64,000 nt of DNA from Rotaria sp. Silwood1 (lineage: Eukaryota; Rotifera; Eurotatoria; Philodinida; Philodinidae). Under the pieces are notes generated by a model that had not been told where the DNA came from, did no database searches, and worked only from the letters and a program-made list of their open reading frames with translations. Position numbers and translations under genes: made by a program. The stretch is from contig CAJNOP010000920.1 of NCBI GenBank assembly GCA_905250075.1, positions 1 to 64,000 of the forward strand, written 5' to 3'. Shown here piece after piece: positions 22,374 through 34,800 of this stretch; position 1 is the first letter of the stretch, and each line of letters starts with the position of its first letter.

Positions 22374-23062
22374 CGAGAACATACTAGTCAACTACTGAGT
22401 TTTCAACCAACGAATTCAATACAAACAAGTTTAAAACAAATAATACAAATTGACAGAGCCTACATGATGATAATCATTATTATCAAGAATATTAACGTTC
22501 ATAACGATTATTATAAAAAAATGCATAGACCTATGGAACTTTTAAGATGTTTCAGCATCAGATCCGCGAGGGCTATGATCACGGCCTACAAGTATTCGCT
22601 GTTTTGTCCGAAGAAAACGGCTAAGTCCTGAAAAAAATGTGTAGCTAAAGAATTGTAGAATTCTGTCTGTATTTGAATGTTTTGGAATTAGAAAATAATT
22701 CTGATAATCCCTTTCAGGATTCGACCAAGTTTCCTCGAAGATATTACAAGTTTCTTGGCAGGATCTATTCAAGATTTTCTAAATAGAACCAACGAAAACT
22801 GAACGCATGGCATATCGATCTCAATACTTCAGTTTACATACTAGTCAGCTGCATAAGCCTTGTTATTCTATATCACTATCACCATTTAATGTTTTAATTT
22901 CTCACTTTAGTGCAAGCTTCTCTTTAAATTCGAGCCTGCCGATGAGGTTTTAAAACTTCCACAGGGATCTATATCTGTCTTAAAAGTAGTAGGTAGGCGA
23001 CCCTGAGCTGCCAGTAGCCACCTGTCTTGTCATTTGGCTAGCCTCCTGTCGATAAGACATTA

Positions 23063-23214
23063 AAGGGTGTGGGTGTGGGTGTGGATATGGAATGTGGGTG
23101 TGGCTGATGTGAGTATGCGTCTGAATCTGAGTGTGCGGGTACGATTGTTGGTCTGGGTGTTGATGTAAAAGAATCAATATCCACCCACGCGCGCATCCAC
23201 ACCCACACCCTTTT
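23063..23214. repeat. Telomere-like inverted repeat with matched ends
   Basis: It begins AAAGGGTGTGGGTGTGGGTG and ends CCACACCCACACCCTTTT, so the outer 15-17 bp are perfect or nearly perfect inverted repeats. The middle has degenerate GT-rich units. This is the cleanest of the TGTGGG hairpins and the one most like a discrete mobile element. Confidence 0.65.
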
Positions 23215-23852
23215 AAGAATTGAATGTTAGCAAGAGTTTTCTTCAGTTCACACGCGTCATCTTAGTGGATGATGCTGTACAGGACATTTTCGTGTGTTCA
23301 TATCTAAGAACCATTAGTCATCGAATCTGTCTGATTTAAGTTAGTTGGATTATACTTTATGGCTTAAGCTGAGTGAAACTGTCCATTGAAACCTCATAAC
23401 AACAGAATGTACTAATTTTACTGCACGATTTCATTGAATCCAAATAAATAAAGAAACTTATATTCGTTAAAAAAAGTAGATCACTTTGTGCAGAATTTCT
23501 GAAGCTATCTTTTCACACAAAAAGATGTCTCGATCAGATGTAAAATACAGGAGAAGTTTTGACGATACTAACAATGCAATTACTCCTGGATCACCAGTTA
23601 TTTATTTTAGGAATAATTTTATTGATAATGAAAATCAATCACTTTTAAATCATACCAATAAACGTCATTTTAGTCTTCTGTACCCATCATACATATTATA
23701 TTTTTTTTTTCTATGAAAACAAAATATTTTCGATCTATTTATTTAAAAGAAAAAGAACTAGATCATCAAAACCAACACAAATTCGCTTAGGATTTGTAAA
23801 GATCCAGATATTGTTCTTTGTCTTTCTGTATTCCATTATTTAACAAACCATA

Positions 23853-26800
23853 TTAGTTACTTTTAGAATACATATCCAAATTACGACATTGTGTCAGATT
23901 ATATTTTTCTAATGCATTACGATCTATTAAACCTTCTTGTGGTTTCATTGTCTTTCGAAGTTCTTTTGCTATCTTAAAAAAAAGTCAATAAATAAAAAAT
24001 AGTATTGAAATAAAAATCTATTTTGTTTTACTTGTTCATTTTTTTCCATGACCCGTAAAATATTTCCACCAATAAGTTTAATTATATCATCATCTGTCCA
24101 ATTTCCTTGTGATAATAAGTACTCAATTAGTTTTGGATACTTCGAGACATCTTCAAGATCATAAGGTGTTCTAAAATATTAATATAAAAACCATGTAACA
24201 ATAAAATCAAAACAAGTCAATACATACTCACTAATACCATCATAATCTGCTCCAATACCTACACTATCGATACCAGCAATATTTCTTATATGATTAATAT
24301 GTGCTAAATTAAAGAATGAGAGATAATATACTTTAAAAAAGAAAAACTCATTTTACCAGCAACATCAACGACTGTTCCAAGATTGGTCAAGTTACATGTG
24401 ATAAAATCAGGTGCAAATGCAACCATAACTATACCTTGATTTTTTTTCTATAAAACACATTATGGATCTATTTGTGTTTGTATTTTAAATTGAAATCAAA
24501 ACTTACGATTAATTCAAGTACATCATCTTGAACATTTCGTGCATGATTACATAATGCATAAGCTGATGAATGACTAAATATGACTGGTGATTGAGTAATG
24601 TTAAGTACATCAATCATTGTTTGCTTTGAAACATGTGATAGATCGACTAACATTCCAAGTCGATTCATTTCTGCTATAATTTTTCTACCAAAATCTGTTA
24701 GACCATTATTTTTTATTAATGTTGAATTAATTCGATCGACTTGATTTTGATCAGCCCTTAATTGAAAAAAACACAGAAGTTCGAATTCATTAATCAGTTT
24801 AAAAAAGTTTTAAATGTTTTGCTTTGTTTGTTTACCATGGAATATTACAATTATGTGTTAATGTCATGTATCGTACACCCATTTGATAGAAAAGTCTCAG
24901 AATAGAAAATGAACTTTCAATAGCTTGTCCACCTTCAACACCAAATAAGCTTGCTATACGCTTAGTAGAAAACGCTTGTCGAACTTCTTCAGCTGTTGTA
25001 GCCATTTGAAATACATCTGGATATTTAGCTATAATTCGATTCATAACATCAATTTGTTCCAAAAAACTTATTGTTGCATCCTTCCCTTGATGTGCACAAG
25101 TCGTATAAATTGACCAAAACTATTATCAATTTTTGGATTTTCTGATTTGGATAAGACATGAAAAGAAAAACTTGAAACAAACCTGTCCTCCAACTTGTCC
25201 TTGTCGTAGACGTGTTATATCTGTCTGTGATGGTGTAGTATTACTTACGTGGTATTGCGTCATATTGTACAAATCAAGATTATTGATATTATTTCGAAAT
25301 TTTTGACGAACACGCCAAGGTAAATCATTGTGTCTTGAAAAAATAGATCGAAAAATGAGATAAAAATATTATGAAAAAAATAACTAGTACTCTTGCTAGA
25401 ATTAAAGAAGGATGGGTGTAAGCTCAATAAAAGGATAAAAGAAACAGTTAGCGACGTTGTGGTTGTACGAAACCCAAAGAGGAGAACTTTGGAAGTTTGT
25501 TTTGTGTGATTTTTTTATAGACGAAAATAATTTAAAAACCGATCATCTTCTAAATCGAAAGTATTCTATTTGAGTTCACTTGATGGATATGTGATTTCGT
25601 TTATTAAACATAAAGTCAAGATAACATCGACATAGAACACTATTTTTATGTATTTTTAGAAATTCTTCTATACAAAGACGATGAGTTTTAAAATAATTTT
25701 GTCCTACGGGGAAAGTGGTAAAATATCGAATGAAAAACGTCGAAAGTGAAAATGTCGAAGATCAAGATGTCGAAAGTTAGAATTTCGTAGCGTGCAAGTA
25801 TAGGGTGAAGATGTGCACGTGGTTGTAGTTTTGGCGGTGCTGGAGCCTTGACTGCAAGTGAAAAGCAGGTCCACATCCCCACCTGCCGTCACATCCTACA
25901 CAATCACAACCACATCAGACTCACTTAAATCCATACCGAAACCCACAGACTGCTAGAGACAATACCTGAAATGCTACAGCTGACACTTGAGATGCTATGG
26001 ACAACATCCACGATGTTACAGATAACATCTGAGACGCTTTAGACAGTACCAGCGATGCTACGGATAGCCTCCGATATGCTATAGATAACACCTGAAATGC
26101 TACAAACAACACCCCAGATGCTGCAGCTAACACCTGAAATGCTACGGACAACGCTGGTGTGCTACAGGCAGCAGCTGAAATGGTACCAGTAGTATTTCCA
26201 GGTAGTTCCTAAAAGTTATTGGCAGCATGTTCAAATAGTTCTGCAAAACTTACCTTGACTACGTGTATTAGAATTAAAAATCATCTAAACTTAATGCTTC
26301 CACTTTGAGATTATTTAACTTCAATGGCAATAATGCTGAAGCATCTGTGTTACTGGTTAATGGCAAGGCAAAACCATAAGCCTTAGCAATAAATAATGCT
26401 AATGATAATTCTAATGCAATACTCTTATGCTCATTCTGCATCCAGACCTATGCTACATTGACAGCTACATCAAATCCACGGGGGCATCAGATCCACATCT
26501 ACACCACATTCACATCACATCTGAGTTCGACAACATTTAGACGCCAGTGCTTTTGAATTTTTTCGCCATTTTCTGTTTCGACATTTTTTTTTTCCACAAT
26601 CTGTTTTTCTACGTTCTGCTTTTCGACATTTTGTCTTTCGACATTTTACCAACAAACCTTCCTACGTAGTTTTAGATAAAACATAACGACGTCTGGAGCT
26701 TTTCTTTTTCGATTGCTGGAAATCAAAGGTTACTAACTGTTGCAATTATCGAATTATTAAAGCTACGCTCACTCCTATCTGATTCTGGCCTAGACATTAG

Positions 26801-28528
26801 TTGTAAATTTTAAAGAAAAGAATAAAAATTTATTGAAGATCTTTAACGGTTGTCATTTTTATTCGATTCTTTTTGTGACAAAATATTCAACGTTTTTCTA
26901 TTGGAGAATTCATGTGCTTTAGTTGTTCTGCTATGTCCATAAAGTCTCGAACATATGTTTTCAAGTACTATTATTATAATACTTGATATTGTCGTCAATA
27001 CTTTATTGATTCAACAAATACAATAGAAAAGGTTAATGAACAATATTCTTCTGTTTAAATCATGATTAAAATTATTTTCTTGTTTAAAGTATAATACTTG
27101 TTTGATTTCATATATTTTCATAGAAAATATGGTTCTTCTGAAAAATGTCGAAACTAAAATGTCGAAAGTAAAAACATCGAAAATAAAAATGTCGAAAGAC
27201 AAAATTTTTTCTTTATCTAATATTATACATTGTCTTTCGACATTTTTATTTCCGACATTTTTCCTTTCGACATTTTAGTCTTCAACATTTTACTTTCAAC
27301 CAAATTCAGCCTTACCCTGATAGTTTATTGACATTTTAGATTAGCCTGTGTTCACCAGACCGATTTATACCAGGTGCACTGTTTTTTACACAAACAATTC
27401 TGATTCATAATTAAAGTGAAAGTAACATGAATTCTTCAACAGCTCGCAATGTTATTGAAATACTTTATGTTATATATCAAGCAATTTTCGATTCTCTAAA
27501 CTTTGGTAGAAAGAAAAATGTAGAAAAGAAAAATGTAGAAAAGAAAAATGTCGAAATGTAAAAAACAGAAATGTCGAAATCTAAAAAAGAAATTGTTCAA
27601 AGATATGCTTTCCAAGTATTATCCATAAAGACGTCATCGCAAGTTGATTTTAATTGCATTGTATTCGGTTAAACGAATGTAATGCTCTTCGCCGAAAAGG
27701 ATTTCATCGAAAGAATTGCGGGATGCTTTAGACTGTTGCGAGACCTTTAGTTCTTATACAGGTTTACTAAGCATGAAAAGGTCAACTCATTTTACCCTCA
27801 ACTTCACCTTTCAAGCGTCCTCCATGGTCAAAAAATACTTTCAAAATGTTTTTCGGCGAAGAGCATACATACCTGTTAAACATCGTAGCGAAGAACAAAT
27901 GATGCACCAAAAATTTTAATAAAATTGTTCAATTGACTTATGGAGAATTTTTTGCTTGTCTTTGATCCATTTCTTATTTAATAATAAAATTCATTTACAT
28001 TTAACTGTTGCTTATTTTATACGCTTAGTAAAAGAATCTAAATCTGTTTTGATATTTTTTGTCCTCCAATATTTTTACTTTCGACGTTTTTATACTTCGA
28101 TATTTGTGCTTTTCGACATTTTTATATTCGACCAAAGTTCAGATTACCCAATTTTCTACATATTAAGAAATATTTTCCAGTGCATATCTATTCTCAATAG
28201 AATATTGAAAATGAATCAAAATCTGATAGTAAAATACTATGAACTTGTAATAGATAATATAAAGATCTCTTTTGACTTTCTTACATTGATCTGAACATAT
28301 ATTTAAAGTGTTTTGATTGTAATATCAGTCTACAATGAAAATACATTAGTCTTACCCATCAATTAATGGATTCTTTTCAAGTATCTGATAAGCTTGTTTT
28401 TCAACTGTTAATGATGTAGATTTTTGTCTACCAACGACAATTCCAACAGGAATACCAACTACAAGACCAATGATCACTATAGCTACTAGACTACCAATAA
28501 TAATGAGTTGTTTTCTGGTTAGTGCCAT
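23853..28528 (-). CDS. Membrane dipeptidase (renal dipeptidase family M19)
   Basis: Eight exons join in frame: 28528-28356, 25333-25183, 25119-24836, 24756-24507, 24447-24357, 24303-24228, 24170-24032 and 23972-23853 (427 aa). The family is a zinc enzyme that cleaves dipeptides at the cell surface. Metal and substrate residues are all present: DGHNDLPW (H59, D61), GVEGG (E170, bridging Glu), VDLSHVS (H244), FSHSSA (H265), NHARNV (R276) and GADYDG (D336). The usual GVEGGH reads GVEGGQ. Residues 8-33 are a strong hydrophobic segment, so the protein is probably held by an N-terminal anchor. The C-terminus ends in NLDMYSKSN and lacks the hydrophobic tail of a GPI signal, unlike mammalian DPEP1. 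Other introns are short (63-80 nt), but intron 1 is about 3 kb and full of repeats. Confidence 0.92.
25721..25790. repeat. ATGTCGAAA motif cluster A
   Basis: Repeated units such as AACGTCGAAAGTGAAAATG and TCAAGATGTCGAAAGTTAG lie here. The complementary form (TTTCGACATTTT) is clustered at 26570-26655, so the two clusters form the inverted flanks of a segment of about 0.9 kb that contains the 21-bp minisatellite. Confidence 0.5.
25950..26185. repeat. 21-bp minisatellite
   Basis: About ten to eleven head-to-tail degenerate copies of a 21-bp unit close to ATGCTACAGATAACACCTGAA. Because 21 is a multiple of three, the minus strand stays open (25921-26151) and would encode heptads like VAFQVLS. I treat that frame as a by-product of the repeat, not as a gene. 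Confidence 0.65.
26570..26655. repeat. TTTCGACATTTT motif cluster B
   Basis: Units CTTTTCGACATTTTGTC, CTTTCGACATTTTACC and related forms. This is the inverted partner of the cluster at 25721-25790. Confidence 0.45.
27145..27290. repeat. ATGTCGAAA/TTTCGACAT inverted clusters C
   Basis: Four ATGTCGAAA-type units (AAAATGTCGAAAGTAAAAAC and similar) are followed within about 30 nt by four inverted TTTCGACATTTT-type units. The 12-mer CTTTCGACATTT and its complement recur. The pair could form a hairpin of about 140 bp. Confidence 0.55.
27505..27585. repeat. AAATGTAGAAAAGAA/ATGTCGAAA cluster D
   Basis: Tandem AGAAAAATGTAGAAAAGAAA units grade into ATGTCGAAATG. An inverted, looser set (CTTTCGACGTTTTT, CTTTTCGACATTTTT) sits at 28078-28132, again framing the DNA between. 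Confidence 0.45.
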
Positions 28529-29475
28529 GGCTTGTTCTTAATGATTGATTATAATGAGTTGATTAGAATCCCTATCGATATAACTTAGATTTGATCAGTA
28601 GTTCTCTGTATTGTAATAGCGTAAAAAGAAAATGAATGTGTTTCGATTATAGAGCAAAAGAAAAAAGATTACAGTATTGCAGGAAAAAAGAGTTTATAAA
28701 ATAAGAAAAAGAGAAAAGATAAACGAAAACCATCAACACGAAAGCTATAATTTACGAGAGACATGTATGATAAGGGCATGACAGTATGTATATCTTATTC
28801 TGTTTTTATCCTTCTGTCAGTAGACTTGCATTCATGCGGGGATAGTTCTTTTTTTCTGCTCTGGAATAAGGTCATCTAACAGTATTGATCAATGAATTCT
28901 ATCAAATCATTCTCGCTTTTATTCTTACGCATCCCAAATTCAAGAAAAAAACTATCATACAAAGCACTGATAAATGCATTTGTCTATATTTTTTATTCAT
29001 GATATATGCGTCTAGTTTTTGCTTTCACACACACACAAAACATTCTATGAAATAATCTTTACATCTGCATAAAAAGACACACACGCACACACTGACAAAG
29101 GTAAAAACGAAGAACGTAAAGATATATATATATTATAATAATACTTTTATCAAAAAAAGAAACGAATACGAAAGTAGAACATATAATTAAAGTGAGTTAG
29201 AAAACCAAAAAATTGGAATGAACACGCACACATACAAATATCTCTCGCTTATGGACTACTGTACAAAACAATAAAGATTAAATATAGCGAGAGAAAAACT
29301 CTCACCGGGACTTTAGTATATATATATATATATAGTTCTTTTGTTTTGGTTTTCTTGAGATTATTAATTCGAGATGATTGGAGAAAAAAACAATTTTCTT
29401 TTTTATCAAATATGGCAAACAAAACAAAACAAAATTTATTGTCTATAATAATATTCTTCTATATAAATTCATATT
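28529..29475. other. Intergenic, simple repeats
   Basis: Between the dipeptidase start and the RING gene end. It holds a CA-rich run at about 29025-29095, a TA run at 29318-29334 and no gene. Minus-strand promoter elements for the dipeptidase would lie just above 28528, but none is distinctive. Confidence 0.4.
29435..29440 (-). terminator. Polyadenylation signal of the RING gene
   Basis: AATAAA on the minus strand, about 36 nt after the predicted stop codon. Confidence 0.45.
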
Positions 29476-30998
29476 TTAATCACCCATTACTTTACGGCGA
29501 CATGTTGGACAAGAATCATTTTCCTATGAAAAAAATGAAAATAATTTTCTAATAAAAATTAAAAAGAAACATACACTAAGCCAAGTTGAAATACATTGTG
29601 GATGAAATAAATGTGTACAATGTAATTTATTAATTGTTTCTTGATCATCAAATTCAGTTAAACATATCGGACATTTTTCAGCTAAAAGTATTGATGATGT
29701 TGAACCAGGTTTGTTGACAAAAATGATTTTTGGTAGTGCATCTATTTCATCTTGACTTAATCGTGATGGTAAACTAAGATTAAGTATACGTGACAAACGA
29801 ATCATACCCTAGATTTTTTTTTTATCAAAATTTAAAATAATCAATTAAGACATAAGTCTATTTTCTTTTTTTTTCTTACCTCAATACTTTCAGATTCATC
29901 TCTTGTACCCAAACGACCATAAATAAGACCAAAAACAAGTTGATCAAAACTATTAACAGCACCTTCAAGTGATTGAATAGAATCAATAACGATTTCAATA
30001 GCACGATTTAACCGCACATAAGCAACACCACTAACAAAATCTTGAGTATTTATTGTTGCTGTTGTTGAATTTGATGAATTCGATGATGATGATGATGATG
30101 ATGATGTACTTGTTGCACTTGATGGCATTGCTGCACTTGTACGTAAACTAGAAAAAAAAACAAAGAAAATAAAATTTATTTAAAATTCTTCTTTTATAAT
30201 TTACCGTGTATTAAGACCAATACCAGTTGTTGATCTTGACAATCGATGACGAGCTGCAATATGTGATCTTATTAATTCATCATCTTCATCTTCTGTTACT
30301 AAATCAAATGTTGTATTAACAACAGTTGCTGTTGCTTGTGGTTCATCATCATCATCAGATATATAAACAAGACGATATTGTCGTGGTTGAATAACAGGTG
30401 GTGTTGGATTTATGATTGGTGGAATTACAGATAGTGGTCGTGGTGTCGGTGGTGATACAGAAGTAGAAGATTGAAGAGTTAAAGATGATGATTGATTGAC
30501 AATAGTAGACGATGATGCTGATGATGGTATTGTTTGATTTATAGGCGGAATAGGAGGACGTGTACGACGTGGTGGTATAATTGGTTGTGTTGTTGAAACT
30601 TGAGGTAGACGAACTTGTGATTGAGGACGACGTGCACGTAAATTATATCGTTGTCGATTGTTTGATCTCGATGGTGGTGGATGAACTGATGGAAATCTTG
30701 TTGTCAAATGACGAGGATCAGGTGTTAAAGAACGATTTCGAAATGAATAAGTTGTACGTGGTGCAATCGGTGGAGGTGGTCCTGTTGGTGGTGGATTATT
30801 ACGTTGACGTTTGGGTGGAGCATTAACAGCAGCTGTAGTTGTTAAATGAGATGAATTAGTATTATTAATTGATGTTGTTATTGTTGTTGGTAATGTACTT
30901 GATGATGCTGTTTGTTGATGATCATGATTATTTTCAGAAACATTTGTAGATCGAGTACGTTTACGTGTTGCTATTGATGTTGGTGGTACGGATGGCAT
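29476..30998 (-). CDS. RING-H2 E3 ubiquitin ligase
   Basis: Four exons join in frame: 30998-30205, 30147-29880, 29808-29575 and 29523-29476 (447 aa; introns 57, 71 and 51 nt). The C-terminus is a complete C3H2C3 RING-H2 finger with ligands C400, C403, C418, H420, H423, C426, C437 and C440 (CPICLTEF, HCTHLFHPQC, CPTCRRK). Such fingers recruit an E2 enzyme and transfer ubiquitin. The first 260 residues are low-complexity, rich in Ser, Thr, Pro and Arg, with basic patches (TRKRTRS, KRQR) that could serve nuclear import. The layout of a disordered N-terminus and an extreme C-terminal RING-H2 recalls Arkadia/RNF111 and RNF38/44, but I cannot assign orthology. The final exon of 16 codons carries the last two zinc-binding Cys. 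The start is the first ATG; the gene is divergent from E(z). Confidence 0.88.
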
Positions 30999-31858
30999 TG
31001 TAAAAGTCTAGATTCTTTTCTAGGATTGATGTACAATAATTGATAAACAATAAAAATAAAAGAATAATTCTAATAATTGAAATACACTACAAAAGTTCAA
31101 TATTGAAATCGACAAATGACCTGGATGGTTAACAAACTAACTGGGACGGCGAGATGAGTTTGTTTGTTGTTATTTTCTAGTATTTTTTTTCAACAATTTA
31201 TTCTATTATAACCAATAAATAATGATTGAACAATAGATGGCGCTTAAGATTGACTGAAAGACTTTGATGTGGAAACCTGAACAAAATCATCTGTATGTAT
31301 TTTGAATTTGTAGATTTCAATTAAATCGTTTGAATAACAATTGATTAATTCAATAATTCGAACAAGAAAAAAAAACAGAATAATACTGATTAAAATTTGT
31401 TAAATAAAGCTTTAGATTCTAAATCCGAAAAAAAAAGACTTGTAAATAGTTTCTTCTTATGAAAAGTAGTACTAATTATGATTTGAGTACATATCCAAGT
31501 ATTTATCTGTCAAAATCTAACATGTAAAAGACTTTTCTTGAGCATATTGAATGAACAATGTAGATGAACATTTGTTGTTTTCATTGGTTTATAATCTGAT
31601 GATAATCTAGCGCCACCAGTCTTATTTTTATTGTCTTTTGTGACGTTCATTTTGTGTATGTTCAATGATAAAGTAATTAAGATACCATCATTTTTAAAAA
31701 ATTTTTCTCTCTACCGGTGTTTTTATCAATAATAACAAAGAAATAATGAAAGATTCTTCTCTTCTTTTTGCTTTAGATTCAACTATTTTTTTTTAATTTT
31801 ATACTGTTTTGAATGATGAAGAAAATATCAGCAATTAAACCTGTCTAATTATTAAAAG
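30999..31858. promoter_or_regulatory. Shared upstream region of RING gene and E(z)
   Basis: About 860 nt separate the start codons of two divergent genes, so this probably holds both promoters. It is AT-rich with no clear TATA element or other distinctive site that I can support. Confidence 0.35.
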
Positions 31859-34800
31859 ATGACAACTATTTCTAATAATAACAACATAGTCAATTCGATT
31901 TGGAAAGATCGAATTGAACGAGCACTCAAATATATTTGTCGTACAATTGATTTAAAACAAAGAGATGATGCTGTGTAAGTTTTTTCTTCCATAACGAATT
32001 GATAGAATAATTTCTTTTTTTTGTGTGTGTTTAAAGACCACTTTTAAAAAATATTGCTGAAAAATATAACAATTTACGAAAACCACGTATTATTTCTGAA
32101 CCAGTATTAAAAGATGACAAATCATCACTTTATACTTTTTGTTCTTTGAATGAAATAACTGGTGATAAATTGATTTGTTCACTATCAGTTTTACCTCAAA
32201 TTGATCACTTACCTAATATGTTTACTTATGTGCCATTACAAAGCAATTTTCTAGTAAGTTATTTATATGTGATAAAGGAAATCGAAAAAAATAACAGTAT
32301 TTTATTAATTTAGTGTGATACAGTTACAAATCTATCCGATTTATTATTGGATGAAGAAAGTGAAGATGTTAAAAGTCTTCTTATTTCTATACAATCTGAT
32401 TCTTTAACTGAACAACAACAAAGTAAAAAAATAAAAATATTTCTTTTTTGTTTTAGTTATTTAATAGATACTATTGTATTTTTCTAGCAATCCGATCTAC
32501 TTCATCATTAAAACGTATACGTCGTTTATCAAAAACATCTATTTTAAGTGATGGAAATAATGAATTTGTTTTTGATGAAGAACATCTCTTGGAATTATTA
32601 AAGCGTCTTAAACAACAATCAGATCAGAATTCATCACCCATAACATTAGATGATGAAACAAATTTATTTGATACATTAATTAGTAAGTAATTTTAATATA
32701 TAGCAAGCTTCTTAGAAGATATGAGATGCGAAATTTCGAACATTAATAGTTATTTTTCTCGAATCAATCGCTCAATAGCATGCTGACAAAGTTGCTGTAT
32801 ATATCTGCACTTTTATCTAGTATATGGTTGATTGAGATATATAGGAGAACTCAAGGTACTACTCATTGAAAGAAGTCGGAAACAGACTGATCTTCTGTTC
32901 AAAGCTATAGTTAGAATTAATTGTAAGAAAGACATCGGGCTACTGTATCTGCCACTAGGCAAAATTCTATACGATGAGGCAAAGGTTTTTTTATTACTTG
33001 ATCGTACTAACATTTTATCCAGATACAAAAACATAACCAACAGATATGCTTATTTTGTTTCGATGATAATTAGCAAAGATTTTATTTTTCAAAAATTCAT
33101 ATAAAATTTTTAAGAAGTCCACATAAAATGAGTTTAAAAATTTCTTGGATTCGATATCCACGATTGGAATGATAAAAACATAATGAATAGAATTGCCGAA
33201 TTTTTTCCCGTTTTTAATACTCAAAGATTTCCTTCATGTAATTCACACTTCGGCAATTAATAAAAGTTTTATTTATTTTTTTCAATGCAATTAACATTTT
33301 TATTAAAACAATAACAGAACTAAACAAAACTAAAATTTGAGGTAAACAAAAAAATTTTTTCGGATGATATTATGTTCGTTTATGCGATTTTGATAATTTG
33401 TTGTGATTGTTTGTATTTTTCACTCGTTGTAATTCTTCAGTGTTTAATAGCTGTTGTTGAGCTATTGGATATCCTTCTGCATTGATTGTGTTATATAATT
33501 CTTCGCACTTAAGCTCGAATGACTGCATTTCCTTATGAGAAATGATGTAACAGAATGCCACGTCTGTTCCATCATGATTGAAATTGTAGATAAGGTATTC
33601 ATCATTTTTTATATCATGAATCATTTTCTGTTTGTCAGGAGTTAGCAAAAGAATGAGCTTGTGAAAATTCGCTATATATAGCACCTGCTTGTCCTCTGGA
33701 GTGTACGAGTTAAAATGGCCCAGATATTGCGGAAATTTTTGAGGCTGTAGTGACTTATTTGTATAACAATTGTTTTGTTGACTAAAAGCCAAAATTTGTC
33801 GAACTTATCATAAACCGCATTACGACTCTCGCGTAAACCCTTATATTCCGGGTCTTGTTCCAACACGTAAAGTAGTGCATCCAATTTGGCACAGCTGGAA
33901 AAACGACTTTTGGTGCATATGGAAGTTGTTTTCTCTACAGTTGTTGTTTCCTCAACAGCTTCTGATTCTCGAACAGTTGCTATATTAATTTCGCATGGTG
34001 GAGGTTCTGATTCACCAAGTCGAATATGTTTACGTTTTGTTGGGCACGAAGTATTCGAATTGTTTGCCATTACTTATTGTTTAATCAAAATAATGATAAT
34101 GAGTAAAGTAAATTTTTCCAAAAGTAAGAAACCATGTCAAGTTATTGTGGAACTTATACGTCCTCTCGAAGAAAATAGTGAGTATAAATTTTAAGTCAAA
34201 TATTTCATGGCTCTTTCTCTCCCTGTCCTCCTTTACATAACTTTGGTAACTGGATTTAAAAAAAGTATTTGCAGCAACCTTGTTTTCTGTTAAATCCAGC
34301 GCTTAAAATAGTGACAATGTTAAACTTAGAAAAGCGAAATACGTATAAAACAATTAGTAAGAAATCAAGCTAAAATAAAATGTTCTTAAAAAAAAAGAAA
34401 AACTCCTATTCTAAGATTAGAAATAAATAAGAAATGTCTTTACTCTGTAGAGTATCCTGGAAAACAATGATAGTCTATGAGAGATTTCTCACTTTGTATG
34501 TTTTATATTAGTTTAGTGAGACTAAAGAGCATATTTGAATTTCTAACTTCAGCTCGAAAAGAAATGATCTAGCAGGCTTTAGAGTTTAGATTAATGCTTT
34601 AATAACGGATCTCTTTTCAAGTATCTACTTTTTTTATTCGACAACGATCAATAAACCGATGAAAACCAATAGTATCTATTAATACAGAGGGGGTTAAACA
34701 GTAATAAACTGCAGAGCAGGCTCTGACTCGAAAGAGTGTTATTGAAAACCGTTTTTTAATTATGTGAGAAAAAAGAAATCAAATGATTTCATGAAATATT

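Larger units (their letters stand above)
17280..23852. other. Gene-poor stretch with repeats
   Basis: Between the start of the FG-GAP gene and the end of the dipeptidase gene I find no supportable coding gene. The open frames here (for example 18619-18843, 20276-20497, 21193-21438, 22542-22772) are short and match no family I know. Separately listed repeats are the hairpins at 18191-18265 and 23063-23214 and the foldbacks at 18868-19052 and 22132-22373. Confidence 0.5.
25334..28355 (-). other. 3-kb repeat-filled first intron of the dipeptidase gene
   Basis: It begins GTAAGA and ends TTTTTTCAAG on the minus strand, splitting the catalytic DGHND motif in phase (GG|A). It contains a 21-bp minisatellite and several clusters of ATGTCGAAA/TTTCGACAT motifs, listed separately. 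The frames at 27716-27919 and 27956-28294 (+) have no recognisable domain. It is 40-60 times longer than the other introns of this gene, which fits insertion of mobile or repeat DNA. Confidence 0.75.

Noticed and set aside
23063..23214. A true chromosome end or assembly join marked by telomere repeats
   Set aside because: The repeat is short, inverted on itself and flanked by ordinary sequence on both sides, so it is interstitial.
8299..23214. The regularly placed TGTGGG hairpins as a CRISPR-like array
   Set aside because: Spacing is kilobases, units are simple telomere-like repeats and the genome is eukaryotic.
25921..26151. Minus-strand frame with VAFQVLS heptads, resembling a coiled coil
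   Set aside because: A by-product of a 21-bp minisatellite inside an intron; no start context or splice signals.
30581..30826. Plus-strand frame opposite the RING gene
   Set aside because: Antisense shadow of a low-complexity coding exon.
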